Of a DNA stretch of 10,315 nucleotides, positions 1-5,596 are shown one piece after another. The stretch's first letter is position 1, and every line of letters starts with the position of its first letter. The stretch is taken from contig JASHRR010000441.1 in assembly GCA_030037185.1 (NCBI GenBank), positions 1 to 10,315 of the forward strand. The letters are read 5' to 3'. A program made the position numbers and the translations under genes. The notes under the pieces are model-generated. The model was given only the letters and a program-made list of their open reading frames with translations. It was not told the origin of the DNA and searched no databases. The DNA comes from Xanthobacteraceae bacterium (lineage in GTDB: Bacteria; Pseudomonadota; Alphaproteobacteria; Rhizobiales; Xanthobacteraceae).

Positions 1-1
1 G

Positions 2-1081
2 AAAGTCGGTGCGCTGAACAATCATCTGCCGCTCACTCCGGTCAAGAACGCAGAGAGCGTAGCCATGCTGGAGCATGCATTGTCGCTCGACCCGACGTCG
101 ACCGAGGTGCTGATCAGTCTGGCCGATCAAATTCTTCTTCCAATCTTTCAGTTTAACGTCGAACGCAAGAGCTTCGACGAGCGATTGGTTCGAGCCCGGA
201 CCCTCGCCGAAAAGGCGCAGGCACTCAGGGCCGATTCTGAATCGATGCTCGAGCTGCAGGCGCGTATCCTGTACGCCGAAGGTCGTTTTGACGAGGCGCT
301 CGAGGCTTATGAGACGCTGAACCGATCGTCCGGCCATTTCCGCATCTCTGTCGCCTGGTCTCTGATGGCACTCGGGCGGTCGGCAGAAGCGGTCCCGCTG
401 CTGGAAGAGGCCATTCGGCTCGATCGCGGCATGCGGACGCGATTCATGGGGAATTACGCGCTTGGCGTGGCGCTCATTCATATCAGGCGATACGAAGAAG
501 CAATCAGTCGGCTGCGTGCTGCGAAGGAGGCGTGCTCCGGTTCCAATCCACGAATCTCTTGGAATCTCGCGATCGCCTACGCGCATGCCGAAAAAGTTCC
601 AGACGCACGGCGCGAACTCCAGGAGTTCAAAAAGCGGATGGGTGGGGTGTTTACTGTACGATATCTGCGTCACGCCACAGGGCCTCTCGGCAAGGATTAC
701 GCTCGCGAGATGGGCGGGCCTTTCATGGCGCTCCTGCCTGACCACACTCCGGAGGACGCCGATACCGGATTGCCGATGACCGAAGGGGTGCGGCCGGCCA
801 ACTTGATCGGCCCGACGCCAATCGGCGCGCCCGGAGTCTCGACAATCAAGACATCCGATCTTCGGGCACTAATCGGTGACGGAGATAGCGGCGTGAACGG
901 CGAGTTGCCACTCCTGCTGTCGACCAATTGCAGCAACTGCTTGCGCGACACAATTTCGGGCACCAACTTTGTTCCAGGCGCGTATCGAGACGGAGTGTTG
1001 GACGATGCGAAACGTCAAGCCCTCAAAGTCCTGGTCGACCGGTTGCTGCACGGCGATCGGACACGACGCGTGATAACTTAA
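2..1081 (+). CDS. TPR-repeat protein with start of a C-terminal rhodanese-like domain (5' partial, frame-broken)
   Basis: The frame is open from the first bases of the window, so the gene begins upstream; the first internal ATG is at 65. From about base 60 to 700 the protein is a row of helical pairs of TPR type, for example FDEALEAYETL, AEAVPLLEEAIRLD and YEEAISRLRAAKEA, which normally mediate protein-protein contacts. After a linker rich in Pro and Gly it enters a rhodanese-like fold (SDLRALIGD, then SGTNFVPGA and LDDAKRQALKVLVDRLL). The frame stops at TAA 1079-1081 in mid-domain, while the rest of the domain continues in the next frame. TPR plus degenerate rhodanese is, from memory, the C-terminal half of long rhizobial proteins annotated as adenylate/guanylate cyclases; no cyclase domain lies in the window, so that link is inference. 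Probably a pseudogene through a 1-nt deletion. Confidence 0.75.
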   Translation, partial: KVGALNNHLPLTPVKNAESVAMLEHALSLDPTSTEVLISLADQILLPIFQFNVERKSFDERLVRARTLAEKAQALRADSESMLELQARILYAEGRFDEALEAYETLNRSSGHFRISVAWSLMALGRSAEAVPLLEEAIRLDRGMRTRFMGNYALGVALIHIRRYEEAISRLRAAKEACSGSNPRISWNLAIAYAHAEKVPDARRELQEFKKRMGGVFTVRYLRHATGPLGKDYAREMGGPFMALLPDHTPEDADTGLPMTEGVRPANLIGPTPIGAPGVSTIKTSDLRALIGDGDSGVNGELPLLLSTNCSNCLRDTISGTNFVPGAYRDGVLDDAKRQALKVLVDRLLHGDRTRRVIT

Positions 1082-1224
1082 CTTACTCTTGGAATCCAGT
1101 TTTCTGGGATGCCCGTAATCTTGCGATTGAGCTTGTCGCTCTCGGGTATCCGAACGTCTCGTGGTACCGCGGCGGGCTGGAGGCATGGGACGTCGCCGGC
1201 CTCCCGGAGACGAGGCTGAAATAG
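1078..1224 (+). pseudogene. Out-of-frame C-terminal part of the rhodanese-like domain
   Basis: Frame 1 reads LTYSWNPVFWDARNLAIELV, then GYPNVSWYRGGLEAWDVAGL and a TAG stop at 1222-1224. This is the typical end of a rhodanese domain: active-site loop, helix, the strand and YRGGxEAW turn. It follows directly on the domain start encoded in frame 2 up to 1081. Moving from frame 2 to frame 1 needs the loss of one base (or gain of two) near 1075. The position of the catalytic cysteine loop reads YSWNPVFWDARN, with no Cys, so even the unbroken protein would be a non-catalytic rhodanese-like module. Confidence 0.7.
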
Positions 1225-1490
1225 CGGTCGCTGCTCTCAGCCAACGTGTTCGGGACCGTAGCAGCGTGCGTTCGCAGCTATTGGCGGCTGTGCGCCGGAG
1301 GGCACGGGCCAGCGCAGAGTTCGTGTTGAGAAGTTGAGCCACTTCGGCGTGAGACTCTCCGGAGGACCGCCCCAAGAAGAACGGGCCGGATCGCCAATGG
1401 CGCCCGGAATCATGGGCGCGCCCCCCGATGGCAGAAACCTGCGAGAGTGCCATCAGATTGTCGACGCGCTCGACAAGGCTTTCTGAAAAG
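1225..1490. other. Stretch with no convincing gene
   Basis: Open frames exist on both strands, but their composition is Arg/Ala/Ser-rich and shows no recognisable motif or ribosome binding site. I treat them as chance frames in GC-rich DNA. The minus-strand terminator beginning at 1491 marks the right border. Confidence 0.5.
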
Positions 1491-1526
1491 CAAAAAGACG
1501 CCGCCGACCCTTTGAGGTCGACGGCG
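1491..1526 (-). terminator. Rho-independent terminator for the XhlA-like gene
   Basis: Bases 1499-1509 (cgccgccgacc) pair with 1516-1526 (ggtcgacggcg) in an 11-bp stem with one internal mismatch (1504/1521) and a 6-nt loop. Read on the minus strand the stem is followed by a T run (the AAAAA at 1492-1496). It lies about 30 bases beyond the stop of the minus-strand gene ending at 1557, the usual place for its terminator. Confidence 0.8.
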
Positions 1527-1556
1527 GGACGAAATCTTGCAGCTGAACTGGAACGG

Positions 1557-1769
1557 CTACAGCTTTAAGCCATTCGATCCCCCGATGCCAAGCAGTGCGC
1601 CGATCGCGGCCGCGACCCCGGACAACCACCACTGCCGGCGCTCGACGTTCTCGATGCGCTTGTTCTGCGCGGCCTCTTCCCGATCGCGGGCGTCCATGCG
1701 ATTCAGGGCAGCGTCAAGCTTGCCCTCAACGCGCCCCAGCGAGCGCTGAATTTCGGCGAGGTCAGCCAT
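1557..1769 (-). CDS. Small coiled-coil, single-membrane-segment protein, XhlA-like prophage protein
   Basis: The 70-residue product begins MADLAEIQRSLGRVEGKL. Residues 1-45 form a charged amphipathic helix with heptad spacing (IQRSLGRVEGKLDAALNRMD, then an EEAAQNKRIENVE stretch). Residues 47-66 are a hydrophobic membrane helix (WWLSGVAAAIGALLGIGG), and the tail is GLKL. This layout, coil then C-terminal membrane anchor at about 70 residues, is that of XhlA-type haemolysin/lysis proteins in prophages, although I cannot show homology by eye. It lies on the same strand as a holin-like gene and an exported protein, and is followed by a good terminator, which fits the end of a phage lysis cassette. 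Its ATG overlaps head-to-head with the ATG of a plus-strand frame at 1768. Only a weak ribosome binding site is visible. Real gene: likely. Lysis function: inference. Confidence 0.7.
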   Translation of the reverse strand: MADLAEIQRSLGRVEGKLDAALNRMDARDREEAAQNKRIENVERRQWWLSGVAAAIGALLGIGGSNGLKL

Positions 1770-2042
1770 GGCGACGATTACCCTGTTGCCGAAGGAAGCG
1801 GCCGATAGCGTCTGTCACGAAGAGCAGTTGAGCATCTGGGCCGACGATATGCTGTTCGCGATCGTCGAATATCTGCGCGATGACCTGTCCTATGAGGACA
1901 AGTGCAACTGGCGGACGCCATCGGCGCCGAGCTCAAGGAAATCATCGAGATGGCGTTCGACCACCCCGAGGCGCGGACGATTCGGACAGTGGCTATGGAA
2001 TGCCTAAGAGACCGCCCGTACCGACCACCGCCCCGCCGATAA
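1768..2042 (+). pseudogene. Small acidic protein of unknown function, apparently frameshifted
   Basis: The ATG at 1768 has GAGG six bases upstream. Frame 1 gives MATITLLPKEAADSVCHEEQ, then an acidic helix-like stretch (LSIWADDMLFAIVEYLRDDL SYEDK). After about 1906 this frame turns into Ser/Arg/Pro-rich noise, while frame 3 becomes protein-like: LADAIGAELKEIIEMAFDHP, then EARTIRTVAMECLRDRP, stopping at TAA 2040-2042. Third codon positions are strongly G/C on both sides of the switch. A missing base in AAGTGCAA|CTGGCG (about 1906-1908) would rejoin them into one protein of about 91 residues. I do not recognise the family. The gene runs against its minus-strand neighbours: its start overlaps the start at 1769 and its end overlaps the gene ending at 1993 by 50 bases. 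This makes it less certain, or suggests a later arrival. Confidence 0.5.
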
Positions 2043-2565
2043 TCCCGAGGTTGATAAGGGTCGTTTGCGTGTCGACGGCCAATGGCGCGCAGGCGACATT
2101 GAGTTGCGACAGCGGGCCATTCGGCTGCTGGAGCGCGACCACAATGTTCTTGAGGTCCCGGGCCTTCTGAAAGGCTGTGAACGCCCCGAGCTGGCTCGGC
2201 AGCGGGTTGATCGCGGGCGACTGCACTACGGTGATCAGTTCGCTATAGCAGTTCGCGGCGATCGTATCGGGCGGCGTCTGCGCCTGGGCGTCCGCCAAGG
2301 CAGCCTGTAGGTCGCTCAGCGTGAATTGCTGCAGGACGGCCGCGGGATTCTGCTGCGCTGCGGCCTGGGTCATCTTCGAGGAGGTCTTAGGCGTTCCCGC
2401 GACTGCACGCGGCTGGGGCGCCGGCGCTTGAGCGGCCGCGGTCCGGACGGCTCGGTAATGATGAACCACCGGCTTATGGGTTGCCGGCGGCGTCTGGTCG
2501 TCGTCCTGCGCCATGGCCGGCACAAGACCGGCCGCAAACGAGGCGGCAAAAAGTAACGTCCTCAT
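1993..2565 (-). CDS. Exported alanine/proline-rich protein with glycine-rich hydrophobic C-terminus, prophage-type
   Basis: The product is 190 residues from ATG 2565. Residues 1-20 (MRTLLFAASFAAGLVPAMAQ) form a clear signal peptide with an AMA cleavage box. Residues 21-70 are a Pro/Ala/Gln-rich, probably unfolded linker (PPATHKPVVHHYRAV, then PAPQPRAVAG). The middle part is helical (VLQQFTLSDLQAALADAQAQ) and holds two cysteines, in NCYSEL and NVACAPL, which could form a disulfide in the periplasm. The last 18 residues are Gly-rich and hydrophobic (LGIIGGAVVGTGGLLGIP). The start is chosen because the upstream in-frame extension is Arg-rich and antisense-like, and because this ATG overlaps the stop of the holin-like gene as ATGA, a translational coupling. 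Family not recognised; a spanin-like or cell-wall role in phage lysis is only inferred from its neighbours. Confidence 0.7.
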   Translation of the reverse strand: MRTLLFAASFAAGLVPAMAQDDDQTPPATHKPVVHHYRAVRTAAAQAPAPQPRAVAGTPKTSSKMTQAAAQQNPAAVLQQFTLSDLQAALADAQAQTPPDTIAANCYSELITVVQSPAINPLPSQLGAFTAFQKARDLKNIVVALQQPNGPLSQLNVACAPLAVDTQTTLINLGIIGGAVVGTGGLLGIP

Positions 2566-2735
2566 TTGCGGCCCTCCGGGGTTACGACGGCGCCGCCGGC
2601 AAGGGCGAACTGAACGCCAGCGAGCCATGCCTGGAATTCCGCAGGCGCGACGTAGGTGGCGATCGTGGCGGCCACGAAGCCGAAGCCGTACCACGTCGAG
2701 CGCTCGCCGAGGCGAGCCACCATCCATTCCTTCAT
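2562..2735 (-). CDS. 57-residue holin-like membrane protein
   Basis: This reading frame encodes MKEWMVARLGERSTWYGFGF, then VAATIATYVAPAEFQAWLAG, then VQFALAGGAVVTPEGRK and stop. It has a short basic N-terminus, a hydrophobic segment at about 16-30 and a second one at about 38-51, separated by an APAEFQ turn, and a short polar tail. This is the size and layout of the small two-helix holin-like proteins found in rhizobial prophages. The start is supported by AGGAG nine bases upstream (2745-2749 on the plus strand). The stop overlaps the ATG of the exported protein (ATGA), so the two are translated as a unit. Holin function is inference from size, membrane segments and context. It is short enough to be missed by automatic gene calling. 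Confidence 0.7.
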   Translation of the reverse strand: MKEWMVARLGERSTWYGFGFVAATIATYVAPAEFQAWLAGVQFALAGGAVVTPEGRK

Positions 2736-2744
2736 GCGACAACA

Positions 2745-2749
2745 CTCCT
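2745..2749 (-). promoter_or_regulatory. Shine-Dalgarno AGGAG of the holin-like gene
   Basis: On the minus strand the sequence reads ataggagtgttgtcgcATG, with nine bases between AGGAG and the ATG at 2735. It decides the start of the 57-residue gene. The upstream promoter region is cut off about 40 bases further by the TnpB element. Confidence 0.65.
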
Positions 2750-2792
2750 ATGACAAGCGCCGTGTCTAACTTCCTTAGATTTGACGCGTTCT

Positions 2793-2813
2793 CATGCGAG
2801 ATTGATTCGCATG
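2793..2813 (+). repeat. Left-end hairpin of the TnpB element
   Basis: CATGCGA (2793-2799) and TCGCATG (2807-2813) pair perfectly over seven bases, extendable by a G-T pair, around a short loop. IS200/IS605 elements carry such imperfect palindromes near their ends as recognition sites for the Y1 transposase. The final ATG of the stem is the expected start codon of tnpB but is followed at once by TAG. Confidence 0.6.
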
Positions 2814-2834
2814 TAGATCACGTATCGATACCGC

Positions 2835-3887
2835 TTGAAGGACAAGCACAAAGCACGGCTCAGTGCGCAGGCTCGAGCGGTCAATTTCGTTTGGAACTAC
2901 GTCAACGAAACGCAGATGAAGGCGCCGAAATACGGCCGCAAATGGCTTGGTTATTCCGACTTTACACGGTTGACTGCGGGTGCCACCAAAGAAGGCCTCG
3001 ATCTGAATGCACAGACCGTGCAGCAGATTTGCAGGCAATACGACACATCACGCCGGCAGAACAAAAAGCCATGGTTGAAGTGGCGTAAGTCGAACGGCAC
3101 TCGTCGTTCGCTCGGATGGATACCCTTCGCTAATCAGTCGACAGGCTTTCGTGGCGACACTTTCATCTTCCGCGGCGAAGCCTATGAAGTCTTCCTGCAT
3201 CGGCCATTGCCGGATAACGCAGAGATGGGCTGCGGCTCATTCTCCGAGGATTCCCGCGGCCGGTGGTACGTCAACGTGCCGATCGAGGTGCCTGAGGCGA
3301 CGCAGGCGGTCAATGCGAAGGTCGGCATAGACCTTGGCACCAAGACACTGGCAGCGCTGTCCAGCGGCGAAAAGATAGATGTGCCGGCATTCTACCGTGC
3401 CAGTGAAACGAAGCTTGCCATCTTGCAGAGGGCGCGTAAGGGCAAGCGCGTCAAGGCCATTCACGCCAAGATCCGGAATCGCCGGAAGGACTTCCTGCAC
3501 AAGCAGTCGACGAAGCTTGTGCGACAATATGGGTTCATTGCGGTCGGCAATGTCAGCCCGACAATACTTGCTCAGACCAGCATGGCAAAGAGCGTGCTCG
3601 ATGCCGGTTGGTCGGGCTTCAGGACCATGCTGTCGTGGAAATCGCGCTTACGCGGCGGCGGCATGTGTCTTGGAGTCTCCGAGCACCTGACTACCCAGAC
3701 CTGTTCGGAGTGCGGATGTCTGCCGCCTTCGAGGCCGAAAGGTACCGCAGGTCTGCGAATAAGAGACTGGACTTGTGACGAGTGCGGTGCGGTTCACGAT
3801 CGCGACGTCAACGCTGCAAGGAACATTCTCCGCGTGGGACTACACGCGCTTGCTGAAGGAGCCTCCGGTTTTATCCGTGGGGAGTAG
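2835..3887 (+). CDS. tnpB: TnpB RNA-guided nuclease, IS200/IS605 type (N-terminal start damaged)
   Basis: The protein is the transposon-encoded RuvC nuclease ancestral to Cas12. It carries the N-terminal signature AQARAVNFVWNYVNETQ (11-27), RuvC-I GIDLGTKT (Asp166), the region FIAVGNVSPT (234-243) and KSVLDAGW (252-259), a zinc finger with CSEC (290-293) and CDEC (314-317), and RuvC-III HDRDVNAARN (321-330). At the position where TnpB normally has the RuvC-II glutamate (E-D/N-L/V) it reads VGNVS; a Glu occurs instead at 283 in VSEHLTTQTC, just before the first zinc-finger cysteine. The usable start is TTG 2835. Nine codons further up, in frame, ATG 2811 is followed directly by TAG, where relatives appear to begin with M-x-ITYRYRLKDKH. 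The gene therefore probably suffered a CAG-to-TAG change and may lack about 8 residues. It forms no operon with its neighbours. Confidence 0.85.
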   Translation: MKDKHKARLSAQARAVNFVWNYVNETQMKAPKYGRKWLGYSDFTRLTAGATKEGLDLNAQTVQQICRQYDTSRRQNKKPWLKWRKSNGTRRSLGWIPFANQSTGFRGDTFIFRGEAYEVFLHRPLPDNAEMGCGSFSEDSRGRWYVNVPIEVPEATQAVNAKVGIDLGTKTLAALSSGEKIDVPAFYRASETKLAILQRARKGKRVKAIHAKIRNRRKDFLHKQSTKLVRQYGFIAVGNVSPTILAQTSMAKSVLDAGWSGFRTMLSWKSRLRGGGMCLGVSEHLTTQTCSECGCLPPSRPKGTAGLRIRDWTCDECGAVHDRDVNAARNILRVGLHALAEGASGFIRGE

Positions 3888-3890
3888 TCA
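3790..3890 (+). ncRNA. Candidate omega-RNA (reRNA) scaffold at the right end of the TnpB element
   Basis: In characterised TnpB elements the guide RNA scaffold overlaps the last part of tnpB and the right end, and the bases just beyond the element serve as guide. Here the tail of tnpB contains CCTCCGG-TTTTAT-CCGTGGGG (3862-3882), an imperfect stem, before the TAG stop and the end motif AGTCA. The guide would then begin at about 3891 (CGACAGACGCCGC...). The assignment rests on family knowledge and position; the precise 5' end cannot be seen. Confidence 0.35.
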
Positions 3891-4328
3891 CGACAGACGC
3901 CGCATCCAGCGGCGTTTTGGTTCAGGCCTGATTGCCGGACGGCGGGGCCTCGAGGGCCTCGACCATTCGCCCCCATCGGACATCCCCATGTCGACGAAGC
4001 CGGCAGCGCGAAGCGACGTGCCTGGTTCATCGGGCAGCGTGTAAGTCCAGATTTCCGAGTAGCCGAGCGCCTTGGCGGCGCGGGACAGCGCGCCATAGAT
4101 CATTGAGCACGCGTTTTCGTGCCCTGTCGTGGCGCACCGGGAAATGACCAGGCGGCCGGTTCCGTGCCATACCCGGGCCGAGCGCCCGGCGATCCCGACG
4201 CCGATCGGTTGACCGTCATCGGCGACGCATTGCACTGCAAACAGGCCACCATGCACGTCGGGCAGATGGCGGTGCCATTCTTTGACCAGCTTCCTCGCCG
4301 CCTTGACGGAGCAAGGCGCGAGCCGCAT
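3888..4328 (-). CDS. XF1762-family phage protein (GNAT-like)
   Basis: The 146-residue product matches what I know of the XF1762 family found in phages and prophages: an N-terminal KEWHRHLPDVHGGLFAVQC, a central GVGIAGRSAR, then GRLVISRCATTGHENACSMI, and the signature YTLPDEPGTSLRAAGF followed by GGEWSRPSRPRR. The fold resembles GNAT acetyltransferases; the substrate is unknown. The ATG at 4328 overlaps the TGA of the preceding gene (TGATG), so it was probably translated as part of a minus-strand phage operon. Its own stop, TCA on the plus strand at 3888-3890, coincides with the last bases of the TnpB element, so the present C-terminus may have been set by that insertion. The protein is otherwise full length. 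Confidence 0.8.
   Translation of the reverse strand: MRLAPCSVKAARKLVKEWHRHLPDVHGGLFAVQCVADDGQPIGVGIAGRSARVWHGTGRLVISRCATTGHENACSMIYGALSRAAKALGYSEIWTYTLPDEPGTSLRAAGFVDMGMSDGGEWSRPSRPRRPAIRPEPKRRWMRRLS
3897..3918 (+). terminator. Terminator-like hairpin just beyond the TnpB element
   Basis: ACGCCGC (3897-3903) pairs perfectly with GCGGCGT (3909-3915) around ATCCA and is followed by TTTT on the plus strand. It could end tnpB or omega-RNA transcription, but it lies within the C-terminal codons of the minus-strand XF1762-family gene (KRRWMRRLS), so it may be an accident of arginine-rich coding sequence. Confidence 0.4.
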
Positions 4329-4390
4329 CAGGCGGCGTTTGGGATTTTCAACATCGCGCTGAGCATCAGCAGCAAGTCAGCGGGGCTGAT
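4328..4390 (-). pseudogene. C-terminal remnant of an upstream phage gene
   Basis: The minus strand reads ISPADLLLMLSAMLKIPNAA and stop, with the TGA at 4330-4328 overlapping the next ATG as TGATG. The hydrophobic/helical pattern and the coupled junction suggest the true end of a gene that once preceded the XF1762-family gene. Upstream of about 4390 the DNA is antisense to the integrase, so only about 20 residues are left. Family unknown. Confidence 0.5.
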
Positions 4391-4987
4391 TTGATGAGGC
4401 GCGCGGCAGAGGGCCTCAAGGAGGGCCTGCCGCACACCCGCTACCTCACCGAAGACGAGGAACCGCAGCTCCTTGCCAGCGCAAGCAAGGAGGTCGGCCA
4501 GGCGGTGATGGTGGCGATCGACACCGGGCTACGCCTGGAGGAGCAATTTTCGTTGCAATGGTGGCAGGTGGATTTCACGAAAGGCATCATCACGACAACG
4601 ACGAAGACCAAGAGCGGCCGCAGCCGCAAGGTGCCGCTGCCAATCCGATCCGCCGCGGTGCTCGGCAAGCTCAAGCCGGCGAACGCGAAGGCGACCGATC
4701 ACGTCTTCATTAATCCCGATACCGGTGAACGCTACCGCAAACTCAACAACGGCCTGACGGCGGCCTACAAGCGCGCCGGCCTCGAACGGCTGTGCTGGCA
4801 TGATCTGCGCCGGACCGCTGGGTGCAGATGGCTGCAGCGCGACGGCAAGAGCATGGAAGAGGTTTCCATCCTGCTTGGCCATTCCTCGGTGGTTGTCACC
4901 GAGGCGCGCTACGCTTTCCTTGAGGGCGAGAAGGTGGCGGCCTCGCTCGGTGGCGTGAAGGTGGTGAAACTTGAGAGAAGAGGCTGA
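4391..4987 (+). pseudogene. Tyrosine recombinase (phage integrase), catalytic domain only
   Basis: The frame (TTG 4391, ATG 4394) encodes 198 residues that correspond to the catalytic domain. Box I is TGLRLEEQ (Arg48), the beta-hairpin lysine lies in TKTKSGRSRK, box II is HDLRRT (His137, Arg140), LGHSS gives His164, and the nucleophile is Tyr174 in EARYAFLEG. All six catalytic positions are present. The N-terminal SAM-like core-binding domain, usually 100-180 residues, is missing: a TGA lies directly before 4391, and the DNA upstream belongs to an oppositely oriented phage gene. The first residues RRAAEGLKEGLPHTRYLTEDEE are typical of the linker between the two domains. This is therefore probably a decapitated integrase that can no longer bind its core site specifically. 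Confidence 0.75.
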
Positions 4988-5047
4988 GGCCGCACAAAAC
5001 CCGGCACAGAGAACATTGGATGACAACCAAATGCCAGTCGAAACAAT

Positions 5048-5291
5048 GATAGCGGTGTATTGACCCCACATTTCGGCGCGACCCAGCTGGTGGCTTAATG
5101 CCAGCCCATGAGCAATCGAATCGACCCCACGCATAGCAAGCAGGACGCTGCCGTCGGCGCGATGGCTGGTGTTCGAAACAAGGTGATCACTGGCGGCGGT
5201 CAGCGTCGGCGGTGGTCGAGCGATGATAAGGCGCGCATTGTCCGCGAGAGCCTGAAGCCTGGCGCCGTTGTGTCGGAAGTAGCGCAGCGGT
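5048..5291 (+). repeat. Left arm of long inverted repeat in the IS66 element
   Basis: From the end of the element through the leader and the first about 60 codons of tnpA, this sequence is matched in inverse orientation by 7722-7951. Shared blocks include TATTGACCCCACATTTCG, CAATCGA(A/T)TCGACCCC, GTGATCACTGGCGGCGG and GTCGGAAGT(A/G)GCGCAGC. Confidence 0.75.
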
Positions 5292-5596
5292 ACGGGCTGA
5301 ACCGGTCGCAGCTTTACGAGTGGCGCCGAAAGGCCCGCGCTGCGCCCGGCAGCAGCGCTGGCGACCAAGCCAAGCCAGCCCGGTCGAAGCGCAACGGATC
5401 GACGAGCAAGGCTGTCGAGATCCTGCCTGCATTCGCTCCGGTCGTGATGGCGACGCCGGCAATACCGCTGCAGCCGACTGCCTCTGAAGCGAGCGCGATC
5501 GAGATCGCCATCAGCGGTGTGAGCGTGCGCGTCAGAGGCGTCGTCGAGGTTGAAGGGCTTGTTGCAGTACTGAATGCCGTACGGAGGACGTCATGA
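5108..5596 (+). CDS. tnpA: IS66 accessory protein TnpA (OrfA), helix-turn-helix
   Basis: The 162-residue product has the IS66 OrfA/transposase IS3-like helix-turn-helix: RRRWSSDDKARIVRESLKPG, then VVSEVAQRYGLNRSQLYEWR (about 34-78). A basic linker and a conserved C-terminal segment follow (IEIAISGVSVRVRGVVEVEG, then LVAVLNAVRR). In this family TnpA and TnpB are small proteins required with TnpC for transposition. The stop overlaps the tnpB start as ATGA. No strong ribosome binding site is seen before ATG 5108. Its first about 60 codons are duplicated in degenerate, inverted form at the right end of the element. Confidence 0.9.
   Translation: MSNRIDPTHSKQDAAVGAMAGVRNKVITGGGQRRRWSSDDKARIVRESLKPGAVVSEVAQRYGLNRSQLYEWRRKARAAPGSSAGDQAKPARSKRNGSTSKAVEILPAFAPVVMATPAIPLQPTASEASAIEIAISGVSVRVRGVVEVEGLVAVLNAVRRTS

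Larger units (their letters stand above)
2785..3890 (+). mobile_element. TnpB-only element of IS200/IS605 type
   Basis: The element consists of a single tnpB gene flanked by the expected subterminal structures: a left-end hairpin at 2793-2813 and a weaker right-end stem (about 3862-3881) that ends in GGGGAGTAGTCA. A TTTGAC just left of the hairpin (2780-2785) resembles the T-rich target/TAM motifs that flank the left end of this class. There is no tnpA (Y1 transposase), so the element depends on one elsewhere. Such elements do not make target duplications or have inverted repeats, so the borders are estimates to within about 10 bases. It sits directly at the 3' end of the XF1762-family gene and separates that gene from the holin-like gene. 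Confidence 0.65.

Noticed and set aside
869..1453. Long minus-strand open frame opposite the rhodanese region
   Set aside because: It is antisense to recognisable TPR-rhodanese sequence for half its length and is Arg/Ser-rich, with no motif.
2566..2745. Longer N-terminus (to 2745) for the exported protein ending at 1993
   Set aside because: The extension is antisense-like Arg/Gly sequence and overlaps the better-supported holin-like frame; the ATG at 2565 gives a clean signal peptide.
4529..5368. 279-residue minus-strand open frame over the integrase and IS66 left end
   Set aside because: It is a shadow of the integrase and tnpA, crossing an insertion border.
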